DNA of 64,000 nucleotides from Stenotrophomonas pavanii (GCF_900101175.1 NZ_FNFQ01000009.1:1-64000), one strand, 5' to 3'. Positions 1 to 14,009 are shown, counted from the stretch's first letter. The notes: generated by a model not told the origin, from the letters alone. Program-made: numbers and translations.

Positions 1-717
1 GTCGTACGAGAACAGCACGGTGCGGCTTTCCGGCTCGTACAACATCACGATCGCATCGGCGCCGGTGGCGCACCAGTTGTACCCGGCCACGCCGGCCACG
101 GCGAAGAACGCGTTGCCGTTGCGGGTAATGACCACCGTTTCGGCATCGTCCGCAGCGTTGGGGTCATCGGCCGCCTCGGTGAAGCCCAGTTCGAAGGCTG
201 CGGGAATCTCCGCGGTCTCGGTCCAGTTGCCGAAACCAATGGGGCCACCCAGCGTATCCAGGTAATCGCGCTCGCTGGCCTCACCCTTGCCATAGCGCGA
301 GTAGCAGGCGAGGCGACCGTGCGCGGCATGGTAGTCGCGGGCCTTGGCGTAGCTCTCGCGCATCTGCGCGATGTGTTCCTGCGCGTGCCTGTCCTGCACC
401 TGGTCGCCGATGAAATAGCCCTCGTTGCCAAGGAAACGCATCTCGTTGCCGGCGGTCAGTTCGAAGGCGATCCAGTTGGTGCCGGTGAACTCGTTGTGGT
501 GTTCTTCGGTGGTCTCGCCGATGCAGCCGTCATACGGCTCGATCGGGCACAGCATCGTTGCCACCTGGCCGGCCAGTTCCGGCCGCAGCACGCCCAGGTC
601 GATCTTCAGCAACGGCAGCAGATGCTGGCCGAGCCAGGCCTGGTCGGCGGGGAACACGTCGGTGGGAAAGGGGACCATGCCGGGCAGCAGGTCGCGCAGT
701 TCGGTCTGGTGGATCAT
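1..717 (-). CDS. Unrecognised protein, 3' end beyond window
   Basis: An open minus-strand frame begins at ATG 715-717 and stays open to base 1, so at least 239 residues are encoded and the C-terminus is missing. It starts MIHQTELRDLLPG and includes NWIAFELTAGNEMRFLGNEG and a late stretch VAGYNWCATGADAIVM. An AAGGA sequence lies 5 bases upstream of the ATG and supports this start. There is no signal peptide or membrane segment; it looks like a soluble, acidic cytoplasmic protein. I do not recognise the family. A SMAG repeat pair separates it from the thioesterase gene upstream, so the two are probably not tightly co-transcribed. Confidence 0.75.
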   Translation of the reverse strand, partial: MIHQTELRDLLPGMVPFPTDVFPADQAWLGQHLLPLLKIDLGVLRPELAGQVATMLCPIEPYDGCIGETTEEHHNEFTGTNWIAFELTAGNEMRFLGNEGYFIGDQVQDRHAQEHIAQMRESYAKARDYHAAHGRLACYSRYGKGEASERDYLDTLGGPIGFGNWTETAEIPAAFELGFTEAADDPNAADDAETVVITRNGNAFFAVAGVAGYNWCATGADAIVMLYEPESRTVLFSYD

Positions 718-739
718 GTCAGTCCTTTGATCAGTGTCG

Positions 740-806
740 GTAGTGCCGGCCGCTGGCCGGCAACCTCATTGCCGCCGAAGCGTGCCGACCAAGGTCGGCA
801 CCTACC
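740..806. repeat. SMAG-type GTAG palindromes, inverted pair
   Basis: GTAG at 740-743 heads a GC-rich hairpin (TGCCGGCCGCTGGCCGGCA). A second hairpin in the opposite orientation (TGCCGACCAAGGTCGGCA followed by CTAC) ends at about 806. Both match the form of the S. maltophilia GTAG (SMAG) REP family but belong to different sequence subgroups. They fill the gap between two minus-strand genes and could act as an RNA stem or terminator. Confidence 0.8.
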
Positions 807-814
807 AGGGTGTG

Positions 815-1221
815 TCAGGTAGAGGCGCTGCGGATCGCCTCGGGCAGCGGCGCGCTCTTGCCGGTCTGGGTATCCATCCAGACCACCACCACGTTGCCGT
901 CGGAATACAGCTTCGACGCGTCCTGCTGGTCGACGATGCGGTGGCCGATGGTCACGCTGCTGTTGCCCAGGCGCTCGACGAACAGCTCGACCAGGATGTC
1001 GTTGGGCCACACGATCGGCAGCCGGTAATTGACGTTGGTCGCGGCCACCACCGGTGCGATGCGGTCGGTCATCGACACGCCGTCCACGCCGAGCATCCAG
1101 CGCACGCGCGCCTCCTCCAGGTAGGAAATGTACTTGGCGTTGTTGACGTGGCCCATGCTGTCCATGTCGCGCCAGCGCACGCTGATCGGGATGCGGGCCA
1201 GGATCTTGTGTTCGCTGCTCA

Positions 1222-1222
<1 letters not shown>
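815..1222 (-). CDS. Acyl-CoA thioesterase, hotdog fold (YbgC/FadM-like)
   Basis: This 135-residue protein matches the small 4-hydroxybenzoyl-CoA thioesterase-like hotdog family, which hydrolyses acyl-CoA thioesters in the cytoplasm. The N-terminal motif RWRDMDSMGHVNNAKY contains the Asp and the His-Val-Asn-Asn segment typical of the active site, and the length is normal for the family. Its ATG (1220-1222) shares one base with the uvrA stop codon (TGATG), so it is probably translated by coupling to uvrA. The exact acyl substrate cannot be read from sequence. The C-terminus (EAIRSAST) is short and unremarkable. Confidence 0.88.
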
Positions 1223-4221
<2,999 letters not shown>

Positions 4222-4363
4222 GGGGGATCCGGTTGTGGGGGCGTTGGCTGGGTGCCGGGCCAGCAGGGAACGGCAATCGGTCAGCCTACCGGGGTGACCA
4301 GATGGGGGCAATGGGCCACAATGCCAGCCCGGTGTCTCATCGGGTGAGACAGGCCGTCAGGCA

Positions 4364-4380
4364 GGGGTCAGATCCCTTTT
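4364..4380. repeat. Solo arm of the GGGGTCAGATCCCTTT palindrome family
   Basis: The 17 bases GGGGTCAGATCCCTTTT are identical to the left arm of the perfect palindrome at 46480-46520. The expected complementary arm downstream is not intact here (CGTGACAGGGG remains), so this is a degenerate copy. Confidence 0.6.
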
Positions 4381-4443
4381 CACGGCGTGACAGGGGTTCT
4401 GGCGCCGTTCCGGTCCCGTCTCCTTCGGCGTTCAGGGGTTGAC

Positions 4444-4473
4444 TTGACCCGCGCCCGCTGATCTGCGTACAAT
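4444..4473 (+). promoter_or_regulatory. Predicted sigma-70 promoter of rplU-rpmA
   Basis: TTGACC (4444-4449) and TACAAT (4468-4473) are separated by 18 bases. They lie 65 bases before the rplU ATG. An overlapping TTGACT at 4439 is less well spaced. Confidence 0.65.
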
Positions 4474-4538
4474 CCCGCTCCTGTCCGCCCTCGATGGCGG
4501 CAGCTCAGACCACAATAACTACAGAGGAAGGCCTGGTC

Positions 4539-4847
4539 ATGTACGCAGTACTGGTCACCGGCGGTAAGCAATACCGCGTGGCGCAGGGCGAAAAGCTCCG
4601 CATTGAAAAGCTCGAAGTCGAAGTCGGCAGCGAGATCAAGTTTGACAACATCCTGATGCTGGGTGACAGCGACGGCGTGAAGCTGGGCGATGCGCTGAAG
4701 GGCGCTGCCGTCACCGCCAAGGTCCTGTCCCAGGGTCGTGCTGACAAGGTCCGGATCATCAAGTTCCGTCGCCGCAAGCACCACATGAAGCGTCAGGGTC
4801 ACCGTCAGTACTACACCGAAATCGAGATCACCGGCATCGCCGGCTAA
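4539..4847 (+). CDS. rplU: 50S ribosomal protein L21
   Basis: This 102-residue protein begins [20 protein letters not shown], the standard L21 start, and ends with the conserved basic region [16 protein letters not shown]. It binds 23S rRNA in the large subunit. AGAGGAAG about 10 bases upstream is the ribosome-binding site. An upstream in-frame ATG at 4494 would add non-conserved residues and was rejected. rpmA follows after 18 bases and the pair forms the classical rplU-rpmA operon, with obgE behind a terminator-like hairpin. Confidence 0.97.
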   Translation: MYAVLVTGGKQYRVAQGEKLRIEKLEVEVGSEIKFDNILMLGDSDGVKLGDALKGAAVTAKVLSQGRADKVRIIKFRRRKHHMKRQGHRQYYTEIEITGIAG

Positions 4848-4865
4848 GCATCAGGAGAAGCAGTC

Positions 4866-5129
4866 ATGGCACATAAAAAGGGCGTAGGCTCCTCGCGCAA
4901 CGGTCGCGACTCCAACCCGAAGTACCTGGGCGTCAAGATCTTCGGCGGCCAGGCCATCGAAGCCGGCAACATCATCGTGCGTCAGCGCGGCACCCAGTTC
5001 CACCCGGGCACCGGCGTTGGCCTGGGCCGTGACCACACCCTGTTCGCCCTCGTGGACGGCAAGGTGGAGTTCTCGGTCAAGGGCGCCAAGAAGCGTCGCA
5101 CCGTCAGCATCGTCTCGGCCGACGCCTGA
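4866..5129 (+). CDS. rpmA: 50S ribosomal protein L27
   Basis: This 87-residue protein begins [20 protein letters not shown] and contains the family motif [21 protein letters not shown]27 reaches into the peptidyl transferase centre of the large subunit. The N-terminus has no extra cleavable leader of the Firmicutes type. AGGAG lies 8 bases before the ATG. It is the second gene of rplU-rpmA, and a stem-loop with a T-run follows at 5179-5202. Confidence 0.97.
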   Translation: MAHKKGVGSSRNGRDSNPKYLGVKIFGGQAIEAGNIIVRQRGTQFHPGTGVGLGRDHTLFALVDGKVEFSVKGAKKRRTVSIVSADA

Positions 5130-5178
5130 TCCAGGCATCGCCGGCACCCGTGCCCCGGCATGGGAGTGCTGCATGAAG

Positions 5179-5202
5179 AGCCCCGCTTCGGCGGGGCTTT
5201 TC
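5179..5202 (+). terminator. Rho-independent terminator after rpmA
   Basis: AGCCCCGC-TTCG-GCGGGGCT forms a perfect 8-bp stem with a UUCG tetraloop, followed by TTTT. It may attenuate rather than fully stop read-through into obgE. Confidence 0.75.
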
Positions 5203-5213
5203 GTTAGAGTTGA

Positions 5214-6359
<1,146 letters not shown>

Positions 6360-6390
6360 CGTCGACGGCTTGTCGACTGGCGTTGGCAGA

Positions 6391-6413
6391 AACCCGGCTC
6401 CGGCCGGGTTTTT
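6391..6413 (+). terminator. Terminator after obgE
   Basis: AACCCGGC-TCC-GGCCGGGTT is followed by a T-run. It sits 30 bases after the obgE stop. Confidence 0.75.
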
Positions 6414-6419
6414 TGTTGG

Positions 6420-6477
6420 GTAGTGCCGGCCGCCGGCCGGCAATCCCGGTGAACCGCCGGCCAGCGGCCGGCACTAC
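6420..6477. repeat. SMAG inverted pair
   Basis: GTAG at 6420 heads one GCCGGCCGCCGGCCGGC hairpin, and a second copy ends in CTAC at 6474-6477. The two are head-outward, so the whole 58-base block can also fold into one long cruciform. It sits between convergent obgE and rpsT. Confidence 0.8.
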
Positions 6478-6519
6478 CGGCCGCGCGGGCCCGCTGGGTT
6501 CGCCCGGATCGCAGGCAAC

Positions 6520-6546
6520 AAAAAACCCGGCCGAGGCCGGGTTCTT
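6520..6546 (-). terminator. Terminator of rpsT (minus strand)
   Basis: Read on the minus strand, AACCCGGCC-TC-GGCCGGGTT is followed by TTTTTTG. It lies just beyond the rpsT stop codon. Confidence 0.75.
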
Positions 6547-6587
6547 GTCTGCTGCCGCGCCCCGAAGGGCAGGGCGGCAACGCCGGA

Positions 6588-6857
6588 TCAGGCGGCCTTG
6601 AGGGCCTTGATGCGGTCGTTCAGGCGGCTCTTGTGGCGAGCAGCCTTGTTCTTGTGGATCAGGCCACGCGCGCTGAAGCGATCCAGGATCGGCTGGGCAA
6701 CGGCGAAGGCGGCTTCAGCGCCGGCGGCATCGTTGGCGTCCAGCGCCTTGATCACTTTCTTGACAGCGGTGCGCAGCATCGAGCGCTGAGCCACGTTGCG
6801 CGCGTTGCGCACGACGGTCTGCTTGGCGCGCTTCTTGGCGGACTTGATATTGGCCAC
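6588..6857 (-). CDS. rpsT: 30S ribosomal protein S20
   Basis: This 89-residue basic protein begins [20 protein letters not shown] and carries the S20 motif [18 protein letters not shown]. It binds 16S rRNA early in small-subunit assembly. The start codon is GTG (6855-6857) with AGGAAA upstream, an unusual start that fits the known autoregulated, weakly initiated rpsT genes of other bacteria. It is a single-gene unit, divergent from murJ, with its own promoter and terminator. Confidence 0.97.
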   Translation of the reverse strand: MANIKSAKKRAKQTVVRNARNVAQRSMLRTAVKKVIKALDANDAAGAEAAFAVAQPILDRFSARGLIHKNKAARHKSRLNDRIKALKAA

Positions 6858-6906
6858 GGTGGTGGTTTCCTGAAAAAATCGGTGTTATGGGAACAGCAAG
6901 CTGGCT

Positions 6907-6935
6907 AGTATGATGGCCCGAGAAATGCACGTCAA
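6907..6935 (-). promoter_or_regulatory. Predicted rpsT promoter
   Basis: On the minus strand TTGACG (complement of 6930-6935) and CATACT (complement of 6907-6912) are spaced by 17 bases. They are placed correctly for rpsT. Confidence 0.55.
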
Positions 6936-6959
6936 GTCGATTGTCAAGAGGGACGCTGA

Positions 6960-8579
6960 GTGAGTTCACCGAAGATGTTGCGGGGCCTGCTGTCGTTCAG
7001 CAGCATGACCATGGTCTCGCGGGTGCTCGGACTTGTCCGTGACCAGGTGATCACCACCACGTTCGGCACCAATGCGGTTACCGATGCGTTCTGGGTTGCC
7101 TTCAGGATACCCAATTTCCTGCGCCGGCTGTTCGCCGAGGGGTCCTTCTCCACCGCTTTCGTGCCGGTGTTCACCGAAGTGAAGGAAACCCGCAGCCACG
7201 CTGAACTGCGCGAACTGATGGCCCGTACCGCCGGCACCCTGGGCGGGGTGCTGATGCTGGTGACCGCCCTGGCGCTGATCTTCGCACCCCAGCTGGCGGT
7301 GGCATTCTCAAGTGGCGCTGATACGGACCCGGTCAAGCAGACCCTGCTGGTCGACCTGTTCCGGCTGACCTTCCCGTTCCTGCTGTTCGTGTCGCTGACC
7401 GCGCTGGCCGGTGGTGCGCTGAACAGTTTCCAGCGCTTTGCGATGCCGGCGCTGACCCCGGTCATCCTCAACCTGTGCATGATCGCCGGCGCGCTGTGGC
7501 TGGCACCACGGCTGGGCGGCACGCCGGAAAAGCAGATCCTGGCGCTGGGCTGGGCGGTACTGGCCGCCGGCATCCTGCAGCTGCTGTTCCAGCTGCCCTC
7601 GCTGAAGGGCATCAACCTGCTGACCCTGCCGCGCTGGGGCTGGAACCATCCGGGGGTGCGCAAGGTGCTGACGCTGATGGTGCCGACGCTGTTCGGTTCG
7701 TCGGTGGCGCAGATCAATCTGCTGCTGGATACCCTCATCGCCGCCAAGCTGACCGACGGCTCGCAGTCCTGGCTGTCGCTGGCTGACCGCTTCCTGGAGC
7801 TGCCGCTGGGCGTGTTCGGTGTGGCCCTGGGCACGGTGATCCTGCCGGCGCTGGCCCGCCACCACGTCAGCACCGACCGCGAGGGCTTCTCGCGCTCGCT
7901 GGACTGGGGCCTGCGCATGACCCTGCTGATTTCCGTGCCGGCCATGCTGGGCCTGGTGCTGCTGGCCGAGCCCCTGATCGCCACGCTGTTCCAGTACCGC
8001 CAGTTCACCGCCTTCGATACCCGCATGACCGCCCTGTCGGTATACGGCCTGAGCTTCGGCCTGCCGGCGTTCGCGCTGCTGAAAGTGGTGCTGCCGGCGT
8101 TCTATGCGCGGCAGGACACCAAGACCCCGGTGCGTGCCGGCGTGGCCGCGCTGGTGGCCAACATGGTGTTCAACTTCGCGCTGCTGGCGGTGCTGTACCA
8201 GGTAATGGTGCCCGACGCGCTGAAGGCGCAGGGCGTGATGACGGCGATCGGCAAGCAGCCGGGCCTGCACCTGGCGCTGGGCATTGCCAGTGCGCTGTCC
8301 AGTTACCTGAACCTGGGCCTGCTCTGGTACTGGCTGGGCAAGACCGATGTCTACCAGCGCCGGCCGGGCTGGGGCCGCTATCTGGTGCGGCTGCTGGTGG
8401 CCTGCCTGGCCATGGTCGGCGTGCTGCTGGCCCTGCTGCACTGGGTCCCCGACTTCACCGGCATGGACAAATGGCACCGGATCGGCGGCCTGATGCTGCT
8501 GGTCGGCGGCGGCGGCCTGACCTATCTGCTGGCCATGCTGGCGATGGGCTTCCGCCCGCGCGACCTGCGCGGTCATTGA
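6960..8579 (+). CDS. murJ: Lipid II flippase MurJ (MviN)
   Basis: This 539-residue polytopic inner-membrane protein translocates the peptidoglycan precursor lipid II. Conserved family segments are visible: SRVLGLVRDQVI near residue 20, TDAFWVAFRIPNFLRRLFAE near 45-64 and LADRFLELPLGVFGVALGT in the middle. About 14 hydrophobic segments follow one another to the C-terminus. Translation starts at GTG 6960 (MSSPKMLRGL) with AGAGGG upstream; an internal ATG at residue 6 is less likely. It heads the operon murJ-ribF-ileS-lspA-ispH. Confidence 0.95.
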   Translation: MSSPKMLRGLLSFSSMTMVSRVLGLVRDQVITTTFGTNAVTDAFWVAFRIPNFLRRLFAEGSFSTAFVPVFTEVKETRSHAELRELMARTAGTLGGVLMLVTALALIFAPQLAVAFSSGADTDPVKQTLLVDLFRLTFPFLLFVSLTALAGGALNSFQRFAMPALTPVILNLCMIAGALWLAPRLGGTPEKQILALGWAVLAAGILQLLFQLPSLKGINLLTLPRWGWNHPGVRKVLTLMVPTLFGSSVAQINLLLDTLIAAKLTDGSQSWLSLADRFLELPLGVFGVALGTVILPALARHHVSTDREGFSRSLDWGLRMTLLISVPAMLGLVLLAEPLIATLFQYRQFTAFDTRMTALSVYGLSFGLPAFALLKVVLPAFYARQDTKTPVRAGVAALVANMVFNFALLAVLYQVMVPDALKAQGVMTAIGKQPGLHLALGIASALSSYLNLGLLWYWLGKTDVYQRRPGWGRYLVRLLVACLAMVGVLLALLHWVPDFTGMDKWHRIGGLMLLVGGGGLTYLLAMLAMGFRPRDLRGH

Positions 8580-8654
8580 TCGCGGCGTGTGGCGGCTATA
8601 CTTCAGGGTTACACCATTGAAGCGGCGGCCCCGACCGGGCCGGAACGAGAGTTG

Positions 8655-9602
8655 ATGAGCAGGCTGTTCAGAAGCGTCGAGGGCGGGGAGCTGTTCCCCA
8701 ACGGAAGCGTGGTCTGTATCGGTGCATTCGACGGCCTCCACCTGGGCCATCGCGCACTGGTCCGCCACGCCGTTGCCCGCGCGCGCGCCTTGGGTGTGGC
8801 CGCAGTGGCCGTGGCATTCGAGCCGCTGCCGCGCGAGTTCTTTGCGCAGGGCACGCCACCGCCGCGGCTGACCCTGGCCCGCAGCAAGGTCGAGATCCTG
8901 CACGAGCTTGGCGTCGATGCGGTCGGCCTGCTGCGTTTCGACGCGGCGATGGCGGCGATGCCGGCCGAGGCCTTCGTGCGCCAGCTGCTGGTGCACCGGC
9001 TGGGGGCCCGCGAAGTGTGGATCGGTCCGGAGTTCTGCTTCGGCAACCGTCGGCGCGGCGACCTCGCCCTGCTGCAGCGGCTCGGCGCAGAGCTGGGTTT
9101 CAGTGCCGGCGAGATCGAAGCGGTCGACCTGCACGGCGAGCGCATTTCCAGTACGCGCATCCGCCAGCTGCTGAAGGACGGCGATTTCGCCCGCGCCAAC
9201 GACCTGCTCGGCCGTCCGTACACGATCAGTGGGCGGGTGGTGCGCGGGCTCCAGCTCGGCCGTACGCTGGGTTTCCCCACCGCCAACCTGCGCTTCCCGA
9301 AGACCCCGGCGCTGTCGGGCATCTACGCGACCTGGGTGCACGGCGTGTTCGACCAGCCGTGGCCCTCGGTGTCCAGCTTCGGCACCCGGCCGACCGTGGA
9401 CGGCGTGGAGCCGCTGCTGGAAGCCCACCTGTTCGATTTCCAGGGCGACCTGTACGGGCGCCACATCGACGTGGAGTTTGTCGCCAAGCTGCGCGACGAA
9501 GAGAAATTCAATGATCTGGCGGCACTGACCGACCAGATGCACCGCGACGCCGAACAGGCGCGCGCCCTCCTTTCCGAACATAGATTGCGAGCCACTGCGT
9601 GA
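8655..9602 (+). CDS. ribF: Bifunctional riboflavin kinase / FAD synthetase
   Basis: RibF phosphorylates riboflavin to FMN and adenylates FMN to FAD in the cytoplasm. The N-terminal FMN adenylyltransferase domain has [14 protein letters not shown] with the nucleotidyl-transferase Hx[12 protein letters not shown] follows, then the C-terminal flavokinase domain with [13 protein letters not shown] chose ATG 8655 ([11 protein letters not shown]); the open frame extends upstream without conservation. Length is 315 residues, normal for the family. The stop overlaps the ileS GTG by 4 bases. No FMN riboswitch was recognised upstream. Confidence 0.95.
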   Translation: MSRLFRSVEGGELFPNGSVVCIGAFDGLHLGHRALVRHAVARARALGVAAVAVAFEPLPREFFAQGTPPPRLTLARSKVEILHELGVDAVGLLRFDAAMAAMPAEAFVRQLLVHRLGAREVWIGPEFCFGNRRRGDLALLQRLGAELGFSAGEIEAVDLHGERISSTRIRQLLKDGDFARANDLLGRPYTISGRVVRGLQLGRTLGFPTANLRFPKTPALSGIYATWVHGVFDQPWPSVSSFGTRPTVDGVEPLLEAHLFDFQGDLYGRHIDVEFVAKLRDEEKFNDLAALTDQMHRDAEQARALLSEHRLRATA

Positions 9603-12430
9603 GCCAGGACTACAAGACCACCCTGAACCTGCCAGCCACCGAATTCCCGATGCGCGGCGACCTGCCCAAGCGCGAGCCGGGCATTCTGGCGCGGTGGGAA
9701 GCGCAGGGGCTCTACCAGCAGCTGCGTGACAACGCCGCCGGCCGCCCGCTGTTCGTGCTGCACGACGGCCCGCCGTACGCCAACGGCCGCATCCACCTGG
9801 GCCATGCGGTCAACAAGATCCTGAAGGACATCATCGTCAAGTCGCGCTACCTGGCCGGCTTCGATGCGCCCTATGTGCCGGGCTGGGACTGCCATGGCCT
9901 GCCGATCGAGATCGCGGTCGAAAAGAAGTGGGGCAAGGTCGGCACCAAGCTCGACGCGGTTGAATTCCGGCAGAAGTGCCGCGAGTTCGCCGAAGAGCAG
10001 ATCGACATCCAGCGCGTGGACTTCAAGCGCCTGGGCGTGACCGGCGATTGGGACAACCCGTACAAGACCCTGAGCTTCGACTTCGAAGCCAATGAGATCC
10101 GTGCGCTGGCCAAGGTCGTCGCCAACGGTCACCTGGTGCGTGGCGCCAAGCCGGTGTACTGGTGCTTCGACTGCGGTTCGGCACTGGCCGAGGCGGAAAT
10201 CGAGTACCAGGAAAAGGAATCGCCGGCGATCGACGTGGCCTACGCCGCGCGCGATGCGCAGGCCATCGGCCAGGCGTTCGGCGTGAGCGTGCCGGCCGAT
10301 GTCGAAGTGGCCGTGCCGATCTGGACCACCACCCCGTGGACGCTGCCGGCCTCGCTGGCGGTGTCGCTGGGCGCGGAGATCAACTATGTGCTGGCCGAAG
10401 GCCCGGCGCACAACGGCAAGCGCCGTTGGCTGGTGCTGGCCGCCGCGCTGGCCGAGCGCGCGCTGCAGCGCTACGGCGTCGAGAGCGTGGTGCTGCACGG
10501 TGAAACCACCGGTGCGGCGCTGGAGAACCAGCTGCTGGCGCACCCGTTCTATCCGGAGCGCGACATCCCGCTGCTCAATGGCGACCACGTCTCCGACGAG
10601 GACGGTACCGGTGCGGTGCACACCGCCCCCGGCCATGGCCAGGAAGACTTCGTGGTCAGCCAGAAGTACGGCCTGCTGGACAAGTACAACGCCGGCCAGG
10701 TGACCCCGATCGACGGCCGTGGCGTGTACCTGGAATCGACCCCGCCGGCCGGTGACCTGGTGCTGGCTGGGCAGCACCTGTGGAAGGCGCAGGAGGCCAT
10801 CGTGGGCGTGCTGCGCGACAACGGTTCGCTGCTGGCCTTCCACCCGATCCGCCACAGCTATCCGCATTGCTGGCGCCACAAGACGCCGGTGGTGTTCCGC
10901 GCCACCCCGCAGTGGTTCATCTCGATGGACAAGGCCAACCTGCGCAGCGATGCGCTGGCCGCGATCGACACCGTCGGCTGGTTCCCGACCTGGGGCAAGG
11001 CGCGCATCCAGAGCATGGTCGACGGTCGCCCGGACTGGACCATCTCGCGCCAGCGTACCTGGGGCGTGCCGATCGCACTGTTCACCCATCGCCAGACCGG
11101 CGAGATCCACCCGCGCTCGGTGGAGCTGATGCAGCAGGTTGCCGACCGCGTCGAAGCCGAGGGCATCGACGTGTGGTATTCGCTGGACGCTGCCGAACTG
11201 CTCGGCGCCGACGCGGCCGACTACGAGAAGGTCACCGACATCCTCGACGTCTGGTTCGATTCGGGCGTGACCCATGAAGGCGTGCTCGCCGCGCGTGGCT
11301 TCGGCAAGCCGGCCGACCTGTACCTGGAAGGGTCGGACCAGCACCGCGGCTGGTTCCAGTCCTCGCTGCTGACCGGCGTGGCGATCGACAAGCGTGCCCC
11401 GTACAAGCAGTGCCTGACGCACGGCTTCACCGTGGACGAGCACGGCCGCAAGATGTCCAAGTCGCTGGGCAACGGCATCGAGCCGCAGGACATCATGAAC
11501 AAGCTGGGCGCGGACATCCTGCGCCTGTGGATCGCCTCGGCCGACTACAGCAACGAGATGTCGCTGTCGCAGGAGATCCTCAAGCGCAACGCCGACGCCT
11601 ACCGTCGCCTGCGCAACACCGCACGCTTCCTGCTTGGCAACCTGGACGGCTTCGATCCGGCCCAGCACCTGCAACCGCTCGAGCAGATGGTCGCGCTGGA
11701 CCGCTGGATCGTGCATCGCGCGTGGGAGCTGCAGGAGAAGATCAAGGCGGCCTACGACGGCTACAACATGGCCGAGATCGTGCAGCTGCTGCTGAACTTC
11801 TGCAGCGTGGACCTGGGCTCGCTGTACCTGGACGTGACCAAGGACCGGCTGTACACGATGCCGACCGATTCGCACGGTCGCCGTTCGGCCCAGAGCGCGA
11901 TGTACCACATCGCCGAAGCGTTCACCCGCTGGGTGGCGCCGATCCTGACCTTCACCGCCGACGAGCTGTGGGGCTACCTGCCGGGCGAACGCGCCGGCCA
12001 CGTGCTGTTCACCACCTGGTACGACGGCCTGGCGCCGCTGCCGGCCGATGCCCAGCTCAATGCCGCCGACTTCGACCAGCTGCTGGCCGTGCGCGAGCAG
12101 GTGGCCAAGGTGCTCGAGCCGATGCGCGCCAACGGCGCGATCGGTGCGGCGCTGGAAGCGGAGATCACCATCGCCGCCAGCGAAGAGCAGGCCGCACGCT
12201 GGCAGCCGCTGGCCGATGAACTGCGTTTCCTGTTCATCAGTGGCGACGTGCAGGTGCGCCCGGCGACGACCGACGAGGTGTTCGTCAGCGCCCAGCCGAC
12301 CACCAAGGCCAAGTGCGTGCGCTGCTGGCACCACCGCGCCGACGTCGGCAGCAACGCCGACCATCCCGAGCTGTGCGGCCGTTGCGTGAGCAACGTGACC
12401 GGCGCCGGCGAAGTGCGGAGCTGGTTCTGA
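9599..12430 (+). CDS. ileS: Isoleucyl-tRNA synthetase
   Basis: This 943-residue class I aminoacyl-tRNA synthetase charges tRNA-Ile. HLGH (HIGH motif) is at residues 66-69 and KMSKSLGN near 618. The editing (CP1) domain lies between, with [11 protein letters not shown] and the post-editing [15 protein letters not shown] segment. A C-terminal zinc finger has four cysteines (CVRCW...CGRC). The start is GTG at 9599, overlapping the ribF stop by 4 bases. The ribF-ileS-lspA-ispH order matches other gammaproteobacteria. Confidence 0.97.
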   Translation: MSQDYKTTLNLPATEFPMRGDLPKREPGILARWEAQGLYQQLRDNAAGRPLFVLHDGPPYANGRIHLGHAVNKILKDIIVKSRYLAGFDAPYVPGWDCHGLPIEIAVEKKWGKVGTKLDAVEFRQKCREFAEEQIDIQRVDFKRLGVTGDWDNPYKTLSFDFEANEIRALAKVVANGHLVRGAKPVYWCFDCGSALAEAEIEYQEKESPAIDVAYAARDAQAIGQAFGVSVPADVEVAVPIWTTTPWTLPASLAVSLGAEINYVLAEGPAHNGKRRWLVLAAALAERALQRYGVESVVLHGETTGAALENQLLAHPFYPERDIPLLNGDHVSDEDGTGAVHTAPGHGQEDFVVSQKYGLLDKYNAGQVTPIDGRGVYLESTPPAGDLVLAGQHLWKAQEAIVGVLRDNGSLLAFHPIRHSYPHCWRHKTPVVFRATPQWFISMDKANLRSDALAAIDTVGWFPTWGKARIQSMVDGRPDWTISRQRTWGVPIALFTHRQTGEIHPRSVELMQQVADRVEAEGIDVWYSLDAAELLGADAADYEKVTDILDVWFDSGVTHEGVLAARGFGKPADLYLEGSDQHRGWFQSSLLTGVAIDKRAPYKQCLTHGFTVDEHGRKMSKSLGNGIEPQDIMNKLGADILRLWIASADYSNEMSLSQEILKRNADAYRRLRNTARFLLGNLDGFDPAQHLQPLEQMVALDRWIVHRAWELQEKIKAAYDGYNMAEIVQLLLNFCSVDLGSLYLDVTKDRLYTMPTDSHGRRSAQSAMYHIAEAFTRWVAPILTFTADELWGYLPGERAGHVLFTTWYDGLAPLPADAQLNAADFDQLLAVREQVAKVLEPMRANGAIGAALEAEITIAASEEQAARWQPLADELRFLFISGDVQVRPATTDEVFVSAQPTTKAKCVRCWHHRADVGSNADHPELCGRCVSNVTGAGEVRSWF

Positions 12431-12954
12431 TGGCCGCGCCCCGTCCGCATCCGAACGCCCTGATCTGGCTGCTGCTGTCGGTGGCCATCATCGGCCTGGA
12501 CCAGTGGTCCAAGGCCTGGGTGCTGTCCAGCCTGCCGGAGTTCCAGCCGGTGGTAGTCATCGACGGCTTCTGGAACTGGTACCGCACCTACAACACCGGC
12601 GCGGCATTCAGTTTCCTGAGCGACGCCGGTGGTTGGCAGAAGTACTTCTTCACCGCGCTGGCCATCGCCATCAGCGGGCTGATGGCCTGGTGGCTGCGCG
12701 GCACCGCCCGCGGCAACTGGAAGGCCGCGGTGCCGTATGCGCTGATCATCGGCGGCGCCATCGGCAACGTGATCGACCGCCAGGTGCACGGCCACGTGGT
12801 CGACTTCATCCAGTGGTACGTGGGCAGCTACACCTGGCCCTCGTTCAACATCGCCGACTCGGCCATCGTGGTGGGTGCCATCGGCATCGCCCTGTTTGGC
12901 CTGTTCGACGGCAAGTCCGCCAAAAAGGCGGATAATGCCAACCCGAAACCGTAA
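12430..12954 (+). CDS. lspA: Lipoprotein signal peptidase II
   Basis: This 174-residue inner-membrane aspartyl protease cleaves signal peptides of diacylated prolipoproteins. It has four hydrophobic segments. The catalytic Asp pair lies in the GHVVDFIQ and FNIADSAI segments, and the conserved [10 protein letters not shown] and [11 protein letters not shown] are present. The ATG overlaps the ileS stop by one base (TGATG), which excludes the longer in-frame start. Several lipoproteins in this window (CyoA, 51866, 63509) would be its substrates. Confidence 0.96.
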   Translation: MAAPRPHPNALIWLLLSVAIIGLDQWSKAWVLSSLPEFQPVVVIDGFWNWYRTYNTGAAFSFLSDAGGWQKYFFTALAIAISGLMAWWLRGTARGNWKAAVPYALIIGGAIGNVIDRQVHGHVVDFIQWYVGSYTWPSFNIADSAIVVGAIGIALFGLFDGKSAKKADNANPKP

Positions 12955-12981
12955 GCCGGCTGCCGCCGGGAGACTGAACTG

Positions 12982-13932
12982 ATGGATGTGCTGCTCGCCA
13001 ACCCGCGTGGTTTCTGTGCCGGTGTCGATCGTGCGATCGAGATCGTCAAGCGCGCGATCGAAACGCTGGGCGCGCCCATCTACGTCCGCCATGAAGTGGT
13101 GCACAACCGCTTCGTGGTCGACGACCTGAAGCAGCGCGGCGCGATCTTCGTCGAAGAGCTCGACGAGGTTCCGGACAACAACACGGTGATCTTCAGCGCG
13201 CATGGCGTGTCCCAGGCCGTGCGCCAGGAAGCCGAACGCCGTGGCCTGAAGGTGTTCGACGCCACCTGCCCGCTGGTGACCAAGGTCCACTTCGAGGTTG
13301 CCCGCCACTGCCGTGCCGGCCGTGACGTGGTGCTGATCGGCCACGCCGGTCATCCGGAAGTGGAGGGCACCATGGGCCAGTGGAACCGCGAAGCCGGGAC
13401 CGGCCAGATCTACCTGGTCGAGGATGTCGAGCAGGTCGCCACGCTGCAGATCAACCAGCCGGACAACTTCGCCTACACCACCCAGACCACGCTGTCGGTG
13501 GATGACACGCGTGGGATCATCGACGCGCTGCGCGAGCGCTTCCCGGCGATGCAGGGCCCGAAGAACGACGACATCTGCTACGCCACGCAGAACCGCCAGG
13601 ACGCCGTGCGCGACCTGGCCAAGCGCTGCGACCTGGTGCTGGTGGTCGGTTCGCCGAACAGCTCCAACTCCAACCGCCTGAGCGAGCTGGCCCGCCGTGA
13701 GGGCGTGGAGTCGTACCTGATCGACGGCGCGCACGAGATCGACCCGCGCTGGGTGGAAGGCAAGCAGCACATCGGCGTCACTGCCGGCGCCTCGGCGCCG
13801 CAGGTGCTGGTCGACGGCGTGCTGGCGCGCCTGGCCGAGCTGGGGGCCAGTGGCGTGTCCGAGCTGGATGGCGAACCGGAATCGATGGTGTTCGCGCTGC
13901 CGAAGGAACTGCGGCTGCGGTTGGTCGACTGA
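12982..13932 (+). CDS. ispH: 4-hydroxy-3-methylbut-2-enyl diphosphate reductase
   Basis: IspH (LytB) is the last enzyme of the MEP pathway. It reduces HMBPP to IPP and DMAPP with a [4Fe-4S] cluster. The three cluster cysteines occur in GFCAGVDRA (C12), [10 protein letters not shown] and [11 protein letters not shown]. Conserved [20 protein letters not shown] and [10 protein letters not shown] segments are present. Length is 316 residues, typical. It is the last gene of the murJ-ribF-ileS-lspA-ispH block, 27 bases after lspA. Confidence 0.97.
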   Translation: MDVLLANPRGFCAGVDRAIEIVKRAIETLGAPIYVRHEVVHNRFVVDDLKQRGAIFVEELDEVPDNNTVIFSAHGVSQAVRQEAERRGLKVFDATCPLVTKVHFEVARHCRAGRDVVLIGHAGHPEVEGTMGQWNREAGTGQIYLVEDVEQVATLQINQPDNFAYTTQTTLSVDDTRGIIDALRERFPAMQGPKNDDICYATQNRQDAVRDLAKRCDLVLVVGSPNSSNSNRLSELARREGVESYLIDGAHEIDPRWVEGKQHIGVTAGASAPQVLVDGVLARLAELGASGVSELDGEPESMVFALPKELRLRLVD

Positions 13933-13946
13933 CCGCGGAAGCGCCT

Positions 13947-14009
13947 CATCCACGCATGGCGTGGATCTACTGAAACTGCTCTGGTGGGTGCGAACCTGGG
14001 TTCGCACGC
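13947..14009. repeat. Two GTAG-type hairpins of other SMAG subgroups
   Basis: TCATCCACGCATGGCGTGGAT followed by CTAC (13947-13971) is a palindrome headed by GTAG on the minus strand. GTGCGAACCTGGGTTCGCAC (about 13988-14007) is a second perfect hairpin. Both follow the ispH stop and may end its transcript. Confidence 0.6.

Larger units (their letters stand above)
4222..4538. other. Divergent intergenic region uvrA / rplU
   Basis: This 317-base gap separates the divergent uvrA and rplU genes. It holds a short perfect hairpin (GTCTCA-TCGGG-TGAGAC, 4334-4350). It also holds a solitary copy of the GGGGTCAGATCCCTTT repeat arm (4364-4379) with a decayed partner arm, and the rplU promoter (4444-4473). 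I see no convincing gene in it. Confidence 0.6.

Noticed and set aside
4222-4330. LexA (SOS) operator before uvrA
   Set aside because: No sequence resembling known gammaproteobacterial or Xanthomonas LexA boxes was found near the chosen start.
8580-8654. FMN riboswitch before ribF
   Set aside because: The gap is only 75 bases and no RFN-element-like sequence is visible. ribF is inside an operon.
9323-12364. A 1013-codon open frame on the minus strand opposite ribF/ileS
   Set aside because: It covers two well-supported genes on the other strand and has no recognisable motif.
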